NCBI GenBank assembly: GCA_014860745.1
Contig: JACZJC010000034.1
Span: 1-44,868, forward strand
Direction: 5' to 3'
Source of the DNA: Anaerolineales bacterium
GTDB taxonomy: Bacteria > Chloroflexota > Anaerolineae > Anaerolineales > Villigracilaceae
DNA: 44,868 nt
The position numbers were made by a program, and so were the translations under genes. Under the pieces are notes generated by a model that made no database searches, was not told where the DNA came from, and saw only the letters and a list, made by a program, of their open reading frames with translations. This document shows positions 1 to 7,374 of this stretch, piece by piece (within the stretch, counting starts at the first letter, position 1; each line of letters opens with the position of its first letter).

Positions 1-1452
1 GATCTCCAGCAATTCTTCGAGCGTGGTGTAACGGTCAACCGAGAGGATGGCATACAACGCTTCCAACGCACGCGGGTAACCGCGTGTCTTTTCGCGGGCT
101 TTGTTCAGTAACGCATCAGGCGCGGACTTGAGTCCCACGCGCCCGTCCGCGTCCATTTCACGCAGGACGTTTTCCGCGTAAGGCGATTCGAGTCCTTCAT
201 CCAAACTCAGGTGATGTTGCCTGCCTGGCTCGCAAATCGCCAGGTCACGCGGCGCGATGCGCGTGGTGATGACCGCTTTCACGGCATGGTGCTGTCCGCC
301 GAGCAGGGCGTTCAGCGCGTCGCTCAATTCGCTGTCACGCAGGCTCAGGCTTTCGGGGTCGATCAGGGTTTCAAAGTTATCCAACAGCAGGATCATACGC
401 CCGCTGGGGAAGGCATCCAACAGCGCGCGCATTTTATCACCTGTGGACGTCTGCGGGTTTTTATAGATTCCCTCCAGCCGCTCGGCGGTCTCCTCCGAAG
501 GAGGCAGGAGTTTGCTCAAATCCGCGAAGACGTTCGCAAAGTTGACCCTATGACTGCCCATCTCGCTCAAATAGACGATCCCGTCGGTTTTCATCTCGCC
601 GAGGTCATCGGGAAGCTCGCCTCTTTCCAACGCCTTGAGCAGGCGGCAGACCATTGCAGTTTTTCCCACCCCCGCGCGTCCCACGATGGTCATCAAACGC
701 TGCGAGTCGTTATTGAGGAAGTCCGTGATTTGTTTTGTTTCGATCAACCGATCCTGAAAATAATTCGGCGCGATCCCTGGCGGCGGATTGATAAAGCGCG
801 TGGATGTTTTCCCCGCGACAGGTTTCTCAGGCTGACGCTCGCGCTCGAGTCCTGCTTCAATATTCTTTTGAGTTTGTTCTTGGGCGGCTTGGGGGTTATC
901 AACAATTTTTTGTTGAATTTGGATTTGTGATTTCAGTTCTTCAATTTCAGCCTTGATGCGATTCTCTTCATCACCTTTAGCTCGGCGCAAGGCTCGTTCC
1001 GCATCGGCCAGTCGGTCTTTGTATGATTGTAGAATGCCTTCGGGTGAATCCATCTCACGCAGGAATTTGCGAAGTTTTGCCAGACCATGTTCAAATTCCC
1101 CTGTGAAATCAATCCATTGGCGATTACCGAGTCCAAACGGTTGTTCCGCATCCTTGTGTAATCGAATGGGAATAACAACTTTTTTGTACTTTAACGCCCA
1201 AGTCCACTCGTTCTTGCACATCGAGCCTTGTGCAGTGCTGTCTTTTGTCATCACAAAAGCCATACACTTACAGGAACGAATCCCATCTACGATTTGATCG
1301 TCCCAATCACGGGCAGGATCAATATCTCGTTTGTCAAACCAAACGCCTGTGAACTTGTCCTCACCGCCTTCCAATTCGTCGGCAAGCTTGCGCGCAAATT
1401 CCAGCGCATCTGCGGTGGAATAACTGATGAAACAATGTTGTCCGTCGGTCAT
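1..1452 (-). CDS. TIR-STAND (NB-ARC-like) protein, 3' end cut by window edge
   Basis: The frame is open from an ATG at 1452 to base 1 (484 codons, no stop), so the protein continues beyond the window. An N-terminal TIR domain (about residues 5-130) starts with HCFISYS and has a Cys-Lys-Asn-Glu stretch at 79-82; Glu82 sits where TIR NADases keep their catalytic Glu. A charged, probably coiled-coil linker spans about 140-205. A STAND NTPase follows: Walker A GRAGVGKT at 258-265, Walker B MILLLDN at 353-359, the VITTR motif at 394-398 and a GYPRALEAL segment near 459. The C-terminal sensor (often TPR or WD repeats) is not visible. The RBS GAGGGATTT lies directly before the ATG. Prokaryotic NLR-like proteins of this build are linked to anti-phage abortive defence; here that role is inferred. 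NAD hydrolysis by the TIR is likely but not shown. Confidence 0.9.
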   Translation of the reverse strand, partial: MTDGQHCFISYSTADALEFARKLADELEGGEDKFTGVWFDKRDIDPARDWDDQIVDGIRSCKCMAFVMTKDSTAQGSMCKNEWTWALKYKKVVIPIRLHKDAEQPFGLGNRQWIDFTGEFEHGLAKLRKFLREMDSPEGILQSYKDRLADAERALRRAKGDEENRIKAEIEELKSQIQIQQKIVDNPQAAQEQTQKNIEAGLERERQPEKPVAGKTSTRFINPPPGIAPNYFQDRLIETKQITDFLNNDSQRLMTIVGRAGVGKTAMVCRLLKALERGELPDDLGEMKTDGIVYLSEMGSHRVNFANVFADLSKLLPPSEETAERLEGIYKNPQTSTGDKMRALLDAFPSGRMILLLDNFETLIDPESLSLRDSELSDALNALLGGQHHAVKAVITTRIAPRDLAICEPGRQHHLSLDEGLESPYAENVLREMDADGRVGLKSAPDALLNKAREKTRGYPRALEALYAILSVDRYTTLEELLEI

Positions 1453-1499
1453 AAATCCCTCGCTTAAGGTTGGGTGACTAGGTATTGTAAATTTCCCTG

Positions 1500-1530
1500 A
1501 TTATACCCACGATGTAAGAACAATTATCAA
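1500..1530 (-). promoter_or_regulatory. Probable sigma-70 promoter of the TIR-STAND gene
   Basis: Read on the minus strand, TTGATA (1530-1525) is followed after 19 bp by a perfect TATAAT (1505-1500), about 48 bp before the start codon. The spacer is longer than the usual 17 bp, so strength is uncertain. Confidence 0.45.
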
Positions 1531-1542
1531 ATCTTCTTCAAG

Positions 1543-1633
1543 AATCGTCAATCGTCAATCGTCAATCGTCAATCGTCAATCGTCAATCGTCAATCGTCAA
1601 TCGTCAATCGTCAATCGTCAATCGTCAATCGTC
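1543..1633. repeat. Perfect 7-bp tandem repeat, 13 copies of AATCGTC
   Basis: Thirteen uninterrupted units of AATCGTC fill 91 bp. On the minus strand the unit supplies the last two codons (GAC GAT) and the TGA stop of the nitroreductase gene; all other copies lie downstream of that stop. Copy-number change would therefore not alter the protein but would alter its 3' UTR and the spacing to the TIR-STAND promoter. Perfect identity suggests recent slippage expansion. Confidence 0.97.
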
Positions 1634-2146
1634 CTGCCACCTCTCCCAATGCACCACTTCATTCAAAGAAATCCGTCCGCCTTTCTTCGGCGGGGCGGAT
1701 AACTTCTCCTCGTCCAACGCATACCCAAACGAGAGCGCGATGCGCAAATGCCATTCGGGAGGGAATGCCAAAATCTGGCGCGTCCGCTCAAAGTCGTAAA
1801 GAGAAGCGGGGCACGAGCCCACTCCCAGCTCCCATGCGGCCAGCTGCATAAACGCCGCGGCCTGGCCTGCATCGAACATGATCTGAAATTTCTCGGTCGG
1901 GTCGGGAGTTAGAATCGCAACGCACAAGGCCGCGCCCGCGATATGCGAGGCCCATTGGCCGCAGGTCGAAAGTTCCTTTAGAATGGACTTGTCGCGAATC
2001 GCAATGAACCTCCACGCCTGATTGTTCTTCGAAGACTGCGACCTGCGCCCCGCATTGAGGATGGTCTTCGCAACATCATCAGAGATGGGGGTTTCCAAAA
2101 ACTTTCTCACCGCGCGCTTGGTACGGATTGCATCTGAAACTTTCAT
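1625..2146 (-). CDS. Nitroreductase family FMN-dependent oxidoreductase
   Basis: A 173-residue protein of the nitroreductase fold. The N-terminal part has the family's FMN-phosphate-binding pattern (RTKRAVRKF near residues 8-16, then GRRSQSSKNNQAWRF at about 33-47), a central helix region MFDAGQAAAFMQLAAWELG, and a C-terminal GYALDEE segment. Such enzymes use NAD(P)H to reduce nitro groups, quinones or flavins as homodimers in the cytoplasm; the physiological substrate cannot be told from sequence. The length is typical of the short subgroup. It is transcribed away from the membrane-protein gene at 2204. The final Asp-Asp and the stop codon are contributed by the downstream tandem repeat. Confidence 0.88.
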   Translation of the reverse strand: MKVSDAIRTKRAVRKFLETPISDDVAKTILNAGRRSQSSKNNQAWRFIAIRDKSILKELSTCGQWASHIAGAALCVAILTPDPTEKFQIMFDAGQAAAFMQLAAWELGVGSCPASLYDFERTRQILAFPPEWHLRIALSFGYALDEEKLSAPPKKGGRISLNEVVHWERWQDD

Positions 2147-2190
2147 GGCTTCACTTCTTTCTTCTTTCTTCTTTCATTCTTTCATCCGAG

Positions 2191-2203
2191 TATAATTCAC
2201 ACA
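2191..2203 (+). promoter_or_regulatory. -10 box placed for a leaderless or near-leaderless transcript
   Basis: A perfect TATAAT at 2191-2196 ends 7 bp before the ATG at 2204, so transcription should begin at or within a base or two of the start codon. No Shine-Dalgarno sequence precedes this ATG, and no clear -35 box is seen. Confidence 0.45.
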
Positions 2204-2620
2204 ATGGACTCGCATCAAATCCCTTTCAAAACCTACCTGCCCTCTGTCATCACCCTCATCCTGGTCGGCTGGGGCGGCTTGTTCGGCACGCTTTATTTTC
2301 TATTGCCATACGTCTGGTCGCGCTGGGCATTCTTTGTCTTCGGCACCATGGGTCTTACCGGCCTTGCCTTGCCCATCGTCTATTATCTTCATAAACGTTT
2401 TCCCGCTGAGGCGCCCGCCGAGCCCAACGTGATCATCCGTCAGGCGCTTTGGATGGGGGTGTATGGCGCAACCCTTGCCTGGCTTCAGCTTGGAAGGCTC
2501 GTCACGTTGTACGTCATCCTCGGCCTTGCAGGCGGATTGATCGCCGCCGAATACTTCATCCGCATTCGTGAAAAAGCCAACCGCCACATCCCCGCCTATA
2601 CCGATGACGACTCTTCGTAA
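2204..2620 (+). CDS. Small multi-pass membrane protein, unknown function
   Basis: A 138-residue protein that I do not recognise. Four hydrophobic stretches (about residues 13-34, 40-62, 79-98 and 102-120) predict an integral membrane protein, followed by a short hydrophilic tail ending in TDDDSS. It overlaps selA by 17 bp if selA starts at 2604, so the two are probably co-transcribed and translationally coupled. The start is chosen because TATAAT lies immediately upstream. Nothing in the sequence ties it mechanistically to selenium metabolism. Confidence 0.75.
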   Translation: MDSHQIPFKTYLPSVITLILVGWGGLFGTLYFLLPYVWSRWAFFVFGTMGLTGLALPIVYYLHKRFPAEAPAEPNVIIRQALWMGVYGATLAWLQLGRLVTLYVILGLAGGLIAAEYFIRIREKANRHIPAYTDDDSS

Positions 2621-3962
2621 CCTCCCCTCTGTGGAACAAATCTTACAGACTGAAGCCGCCGCGTATCTCATTGCGCAATTCGGCAGGCCTCTGACTCTGG
2701 ATGCCATCCGTTTTGTTTTGGATGACACAAGGGCGCGCTTCAAATCCGAGCGGACGACTGCCCTGCCCGATTTGGATTTAATCCTCACCCAGACAGAATC
2801 CACGTTAACCGCGTGGACGAAGCCGACTCTGCTGCCGGTTATCAACGCTTCGGGCGTGATCCTGCATACGAATCTGGGCCGCGCCCCATTGAGCGAGGCC
2901 GCCATCCGCGCCATGGATGTGGTCACACGCGGCTATTCCTCCCTTGAATTCGACCTCGAAAGCGGCAAGCGCGGCTCGCGTTTAATCCACGCCGAGTCCC
3001 TTTTGCAAAAACTGACCGGCGCGGAAGCCGCGTTGGTGGTAAATAATTGTGCATCCGCCGTTTTGCTTGTGCTGTCTGCATTGGCAAAGAAAAAGCGGGT
3101 GGTCATCGCCCGCTCACAACTGGTGGAGATCGGCGGCGGCTTCCGCATCCCCGATGTGATGATTCAATCGGGCGCGAAACTGGTGGAGGTGGGCACCACC
3201 AACAAAGTCCGCCTGTCCGATTACAAATCCGCGGCCAAAGAACCGACGGCGCTCATCATGCGCGTGCATCGCTCCAATTTCAAGATCATCGGCTTCACCG
3301 AAGAACCTGAATTAAAGGATATTGTCGGTGCGGCTCATCTGGCAGGCATTCCTGTCATGGATGATCTCGGTTCCGGTGCCTTGTATGACACTGCCCGCTA
3401 TGGTCTGGCTCATGAACCCACCGTGCAAGAGTCCATGCAGGCAGGCGCGGATATCGTCTGCTTTTCGGGTGATAAACTGCTTGGTGGTCCGCAGGCTGGC
3501 ATCATCATTGGGAAGGCCGATTTGATCGCGAAGATCAAAAAGCATCCGCTTGCAAGAGCCGTCCGCGCGGATAAAGCTTGCCTTGCCGGGTTATCCGCTA
3601 CGCTGCTGCATTACCTCAAAGACGAGGCGGAGCGGGAAATACCCATCGTCAGGATGATGTTCCTTACCGTGAAACAGGTTCGAGGCCGGGCGGAAGCGTG
3701 GGTAGAGGAGTTAGGGCAGGGCAGTGTGGTGGAAGGCGAATCCACCGTGGGCGGCGGGTCCCTGCCCGGTGAATCCATGCCGACCTTTCTTTTGTCGCTC
3801 AAGGTAAAGTCGGCGGAAAAATTTATGCATGCCTTGCGTCGGAATAATCCACCAATCATTGCCCGCACGGAAAACGACAAGGTGCTGTTTGATCCACGCA
3901 CGGTTCTCCCCGAACAGGAAGGCGCATTGCTGGTTGGGCTGAAGAATATCTTAAAGTCGTAA
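2604..3962 (+). CDS. selA: L-seryl-tRNA(Sec) selenium transferase SelA
   Basis: SelA is the PLP enzyme that converts seryl-tRNA(Sec) to selenocysteyl-tRNA(Sec) using selenophosphate, forming a large homodecamer in the cytoplasm. The protein has the SelA N-terminal domain (LPSVEQIL near residues 7-14), the INASGVILHTNLGRAPL signature (80-96), and the PLP lysine in SGDKLLGGPQAG (Lys291). With the ATG at 2604 it is 452 residues, close to the family norm; an in-frame upstream start at 2568 would add 12 poorly conserved residues. It overlaps the preceding membrane-protein gene. No selB, selD or selC is visible in the window, so the rest of the Sec machinery must lie elsewhere if the pathway works. 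Confidence 0.95.
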   Translation: MTTLRNLPSVEQILQTEAAAYLIAQFGRPLTLDAIRFVLDDTRARFKSERTTALPDLDLILTQTESTLTAWTKPTLLPVINASGVILHTNLGRAPLSEAAIRAMDVVTRGYSSLEFDLESGKRGSRLIHAESLLQKLTGAEAALVVNNCASAVLLVLSALAKKKRVVIARSQLVEIGGGFRIPDVMIQSGAKLVEVGTTNKVRLSDYKSAAKEPTALIMRVHRSNFKIIGFTEEPELKDIVGAAHLAGIPVMDDLGSGALYDTARYGLAHEPTVQESMQAGADIVCFSGDKLLGGPQAGIIIGKADLIAKIKKHPLARAVRADKACLAGLSATLLHYLKDEAEREIPIVRMMFLTVKQVRGRAEAWVEELGQGSVVEGESTVGGGSLPGESMPTFLLSLKVKSAEKFMHALRRNNPPIIARTENDKVLFDPRTVLPEQEGALLVGLKNILKS

Positions 3963-3970
3963 TGCGAGTT

Positions 3971-4025
3971 GCGCGGTACCGCAAGATTTATCTTGCGCGG
4001 TAGGGCAACATAAATGTTGCGGTAC
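3971..4025. repeat. Tandem pair of small palindromes (intergenic repeat)
   Basis: Two hairpins lie side by side: GCAAGA-ttta-TCTTGC (3981-3996) and GCAACA-taaa-TGTTGC (4005-4020). Both are embedded in GCGGTA-type flanks that can pair with each other. Same architecture with different stem bases points to a repeat family rather than chance. It could also end selA transcription, but no T-run follows. Confidence 0.6.
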
Positions 4026-4114
4026 GAGAAAACTTCGTAAGGTGAGTGAATAATTTCTGCGCAGGCCGTTTGCAGGTCGCACGGGTTGTAAATACAAAAC
4101 AAAAGGAAAGCAAA

Positions 4115-5368
4115 ATGAAATCAGACCTCGATGCCCTCATGAAAGCCCGAAATTTGGACGCGATCATTGTTTTTGGGAACGCTGAACATAACCCGCCGAT
4201 GTATTATCTAACAGGAGGCGGGCACGTCAGCCATGCCACGATCATCAAGAAGGCCGGCGGGGAAGCGGTCTATTTTCATAACGATATGGAACGGGATGAA
4301 GCTGCCAAAAGCGGCTTGAAGTTAATCCCCTACAGCAAATATGATTATGAGGCGCTTTTGAAAAAAGCAAATGGAGATCTTTTGCTGGCAGGCGCGTTCC
4401 GCAGCCATCTGATGTTTGAGGATGCCGGCCTGTTGAGAGGCCGCGTGGGCATATACGGCACCTATGACCTGAGCGCCATCTTTGGCATGCTCTCCCACCT
4501 GCAAAAGCTGCTGCCTGAAATTGTGTTCGTCGGGGAGCCGCGTGAAGATTCTCTTTTTATGCGGGCGATGGAGACCAAGGATGTGGATGAAGTAGCCCGC
4601 ATCCGCAGGATGGGAAAAGTGACCACGACGGTGGTTGGCAAGGTGCGGGATTACCTTACTTCCTGTGATGTGCGCGACGATGAAGTATTGCTGAAAGAAG
4701 ACAGCACGCCGTTGACCGTGGGCGACGTTCATTCCAGGGTCCGTTTGTGGGTCTCGGAACAGGGCGCGGAACTGCCTTCCGGTTTTATCTTCGCCATCGG
4801 GCGGGATGCCGGTGTGCCGCATTCCGCAGGCAACCCCACGGATTTGATGAAGCTCGGTCAGACCATTGTCTTCGATATTTACCCTGCCGAGGCGGGGGGT
4901 GGTTATTACTACGATTTCACCCGCACCTGGAGTCTGGGATATGCCACAGCGGAAGCCCAGGAACTCTTCGATCAGGTCAAGGATATTTATGACAGGTTGA
5001 TCGATAATTTTGATTTAAATACCCCTTTCAAACATTACCATCAAATGGCCTGCGAATATTTTGAATCCAAAGGGCATCTGTCGCCGCTCAATACCAAAGC
5101 CCCCGTGGAAGGATATGTCCATAGTTTAGGGCATGGGGTCGGGTTGAATATTCATGAAAGGCCGTTCAGCAGTTTGACTTCGAGCGATGACCAGCGCCTC
5201 GCGCCCGGGGTCGTTATTACCTCGGAGCCCGGCCTGTATTACCCTGAAAAAGGAATGGGTTTCCGCATCGAAGATACGCTTTGGGTTAACCCCAATGGAA
5301 CCATCGAAAAACTGTCTGAATACCCCTACGATTTTGTCCTGCCAATGAAGAATTGGAAGAAGAAATAA
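4115..5368 (+). CDS. M24 family metallopeptidase (Xaa-Pro peptidase-like)
   Basis: A 417-residue protein with the pita-bread metallopeptidase fold. The N-terminal creatinase-like domain begins around NPPMYYLTGGG, and the catalytic domain carries the expected metal ligands: Asp in VFDIYPAEAGG and DFTRTW, His in HSLGHGVGLNIHE, Glu in ITSEPGLYYP and Glu in FRIEDT. These enzymes cleave N-terminal residues before proline, or related bonds, with two Mn/Co ions in the cytoplasm. The start at 4115 has a good RBS (AAAGGAAAG, 4103-4110); an upstream in-frame start at 4046 lacks one. It sits 27 bp before tsaD and may be co-transcribed. The exact substrate (proline dipeptidase or aminopeptidase P) is not resolved. 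Confidence 0.9.
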   Translation: MKSDLDALMKARNLDAIIVFGNAEHNPPMYYLTGGGHVSHATIIKKAGGEAVYFHNDMERDEAAKSGLKLIPYSKYDYEALLKKANGDLLLAGAFRSHLMFEDAGLLRGRVGIYGTYDLSAIFGMLSHLQKLLPEIVFVGEPREDSLFMRAMETKDVDEVARIRRMGKVTTTVVGKVRDYLTSCDVRDDEVLLKEDSTPLTVGDVHSRVRLWVSEQGAELPSGFIFAIGRDAGVPHSAGNPTDLMKLGQTIVFDIYPAEAGGGYYYDFTRTWSLGYATAEAQELFDQVKDIYDRLIDNFDLNTPFKHYHQMACEYFESKGHLSPLNTKAPVEGYVHSLGHGVGLNIHERPFSSLTSSDDQRLAPGVVITSEPGLYYPEKGMGFRIEDTLWVNPNGTIEKLSEYPYDFVLPMKNWKKK

Positions 5369-5395
5369 CCACTGCCAACGGATCACTGGAAACAA

Positions 5396-6424
5396 ATGAC
5401 TGACTTAAAACCCGCTCGTATTCTTGCCATCGAAACATCCTGCGATGAGACCGCCTGTGCCATCATCGAAAACGGACGCGCGCTGCTTTCGTCTGTGGTG
5501 GCTTCGCAAATGGAGATTCATGCCCGTTATGGCGGGGTCTTTCCGGAAGTGGCGTCACGTCAGCATGTCCTGAGCATTACGCCTGTCGTTGAGCAAGCGC
5601 TTGCGAAGGCGCACCTCACGCTCAACGATATTGATGCAATTGCGGTCACGCAGGGGCCGGGCCTTGCGGGTTCGCTGGTGGTTGGCATGAACATGGCCAA
5701 GGGCATTGCGCTTGGTATGGGCAAGCCGCTCATTGGCGTCAATCATTTGGAGGGACATCTTTACTCAGCCTGGGTGTATGATGCGGGCGAGCTCGTCCCA
5801 CCGGAACCCCAATTCCCATTGATGGCGCTGCTCGTTTCGGGTGGACATACGGAATTGAATCTCATGACCGATCATTTGACCTATCAACCGCTCGGCTCCA
5901 CCCTCGACGATGCTGCTGGGGAGGCGTTCGACAAAGTAGCCCGCCTGCTTGAATTACCCTACCCTGGCGGACCTTCCATCCAAAAGACAGCGGAAGAAGG
6001 CGACCCGCGCCGCTTCAATTTCGCCCGGGCCTGGCTCGATGGAACCTGGAACTTTTCCTTCAGCGGGTTGAAGACCTCCGTCCTGTACGAAGTGCGTGAT
6101 TTGAAGAAGAAGAGCAAATCCCTTCCGATTCCCGACCTTGCCGCTTCCTTTCAGCAAGCCGTGATCGATGTGTTGTTCAAGAAAACGATGAGCGCTGCAC
6201 GGGAATTTGGAGCGAAGGAAATCCTCGTGGCGGGCGGAGTTTCGGCGAACCGCCCATTGCGCCAGGTGTTCAAAGAACAGACGGAATTTCCGGTCCATAT
6301 TCCCCCGATTTCACTTTGTACCGATAACGCGGCGATGATCGCAGCGGCGGGATACTTCCGATATCAACTCGGACAGCCTTCCGGGCTGGAGATCGATGTT
6401 ATGCCGACCTGGCCCCTCTTGTAG
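5396..6424 (+). CDS. tsaD: tRNA N6-adenosine threonylcarbamoyltransferase TsaD
   Basis: TsaD (Kae1/Qri7 family) transfers the threonylcarbamoyl group onto A37 of ANN-decoding tRNAs, working with TsaB and TsaE. The 342-residue protein shows ILAIETSCDETACAI at the N-terminus, the metal-binding HLEGH motif (NHLEGHLYS), the GGHTEL segment, and the C-terminal VAGGVSANRPLR and CTDNAAMIAAAGY signatures. The length is normal for the family. The enzyme for the previous step, TsaC, is encoded convergently at 6766-7374, so both halves of t6A synthesis lie within 2 kb. tsaB and tsaE are not in the window. Confidence 0.97.
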   Translation: MTDLKPARILAIETSCDETACAIIENGRALLSSVVASQMEIHARYGGVFPEVASRQHVLSITPVVEQALAKAHLTLNDIDAIAVTQGPGLAGSLVVGMNMAKGIALGMGKPLIGVNHLEGHLYSAWVYDAGELVPPEPQFPLMALLVSGGHTELNLMTDHLTYQPLGSTLDDAAGEAFDKVARLLELPYPGGPSIQKTAEEGDPRRFNFARAWLDGTWNFSFSGLKTSVLYEVRDLKKKSKSLPIPDLAASFQQAVIDVLFKKTMSAAREFGAKEILVAGGVSANRPLRQVFKEQTEFPVHIPPISLCTDNAAMIAAAGYFRYQLGQPSGLEIDVMPTWPLL

Positions 6425-6427
6425 TTT

Positions 6428-6506
6428 GGATTAAAACCAAACGGCCGCCTGACTTTGCCCAAAGTCGGCGGCCGTTTGATAAAGGGAGAATGTAATTCCT
6501 ATTATA
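6428..6506 (-). ncRNA. Candidate small RNA or transcribed hairpin, copy 1
   Basis: On the minus strand a TATAAT (6506-6501) is followed after about 23 bp by a very strong hairpin (6477-6439: 17 paired bases with one bulged base and a four-base loop) and then TTTGGTTTTAAT, a rho-independent-terminator layout. The predicted transcript would be about 60 nt. A second unit of the same order lies at 6640-6715; the stem bases differ but pair, and the loop is unchanged. The hairpin could instead simply end tsaD transcription. No protein is encoded. Confidence 0.35.
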
Positions 6507-6639
6507 GGCAGGCACATAAATCGAAGCTGAACTTACACTAAGAGTTGGATGAGAGGTATTCGCGGGGGTGCCTATCAATATTGTCCGGGCATTTTGCTTT
6601 TTCAAGGCAATTCACCCCTGCCGCGATGTAAAGTGAAAT

Positions 6640-6715
6640 TAAAACTCAAACTCCACTTGAACTTGCCCAAGTTCGGAGTGGAGCTTGTAGTGGGGAGAAT
6701 GTAGTTATGATTATA
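6640..6715 (-). ncRNA. Candidate small RNA or transcribed hairpin, copy 2
   Basis: Minus-strand TATAAT (6715-6710), then a conserved TACATTCTCCC stretch, then a hairpin (6683-6651: 7-bp outer stem, small internal loop, 6-bp inner stem, same four-base loop as copy 1) and a TTTGAGTTTTAATTT tail. The homology with copy 1 extends upstream to a shared TCTCATCCA box that ends only 2 bp from the tsaC stop codon. It could be a terminator duplicated with its flank rather than a functional RNA. Confidence 0.35.
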
Positions 6716-6765
6716 TGCTCCGACTTAAGGTCAGCCTGAATTTCAAATAAAAACTGGATGAGAAT

Positions 6766-7374
6766 TTAATCGAGAGCGGATAATAGCTCTCCCAATGAGA
6801 TGGGTCCTTCGCGCAAAATAATGGGCTCATTTCCAATGCAATCCACCAACGTGGAAGGGATTCCTCCGGGCGTTTTGCCGCCATCCAGAATCATGGGAAT
6901 GTGTCCATTGAGTTGTGCATAGACTTCTTCCGCGGTGGATGGGCTGGGTTGCCCGGAGATATTGGCGGAAGTCACAGCCATGGGACCGGCGGCGCGCAAT
7001 AAGGCAAGCGCATCGGCATGGTTGGGAATGCGGACGGCTACGGTGGAGGTGGCAGAAACTGCCGGGGGGAGAGTCTGCTTTTTGGGGACGATGCAGGTCA
7101 ACGGTCCGGGCCAGAAGCGGGAAGCAAAACGGAGAGCCATGGCAGGGATGTTTTCTGCAACTTTATCGAGGTCGCTAAGATCCCCGATCAAAATGGGAAT
7201 GGCTTTTTCGATGGGACGGTCTTTTGCTGTGTAGATACTTTCGATGGCGGGGTTGTCGAAGGCCAGCGCGCCGAGGCCGTAGACGGTGTCGGTGGGGAAG
7301 GCGAGGATGCCGCCGTTTTGTAGAACGGTGAGCGCCTGTTGGAGTTGTAAGGCGGGGACGATTTCAGTCTTCAT
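6766..7374 (-). CDS. tsaC: L-threonylcarbamoyladenylate synthase (TsaC/Sua5/YrdC)
   Basis: The YrdC-fold enzyme makes threonylcarbamoyl-AMP from threonine, bicarbonate and ATP, the first step of t6A synthesis. The 202-residue protein has GGILAFPTDTVYGLGALA near the N-terminus, the KDRPIEKAIPILIG nucleotide-binding segment, RFWPGPLTCIVPKK, VAVRIPNH and SANISGQPSP, all typical. It lacks the extra C-terminal Sua5 domain, so it is the short TsaC-like form. Its start overlaps the 3' end of prmC by 11 bp, indicating one transcript and coupling. It converges on tsaD, with the two hairpin units between them. Confidence 0.95.
   Translation of the reverse strand: MKTEIVPALQLQQALTVLQNGGILAFPTDTVYGLGALAFDNPAIESIYTAKDRPIEKAIPILIGDLSDLDKVAENIPAMALRFASRFWPGPLTCIVPKKQTLPPAVSATSTVAVRIPNHADALALLRAAGPMAVTSANISGQPSPSTAEEVYAQLNGHIPMILDGGKTPGGIPSTLVDCIGNEPIILREGPISLGELLSALD

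Noticed and set aside
211-930. 239-codon plus-strand frame
   Set aside because: It is antisense to the well-supported TIR-STAND coding frame (Walker A, Walker B, TIR motifs) and shows no domain of its own.
1543-1633. Repeat array as a possible CRISPR
   Set aside because: The units are 7 bp, perfect and without spacers; no cas genes are nearby. It is a simple tandem repeat.
6399-6605. 68-codon minus-strand frame over the hairpin units
   Set aside because: It crosses the strong hairpin and promoter-like sequences, has no RBS and no recognisable pattern; the RNA/repeat explanation fits better.
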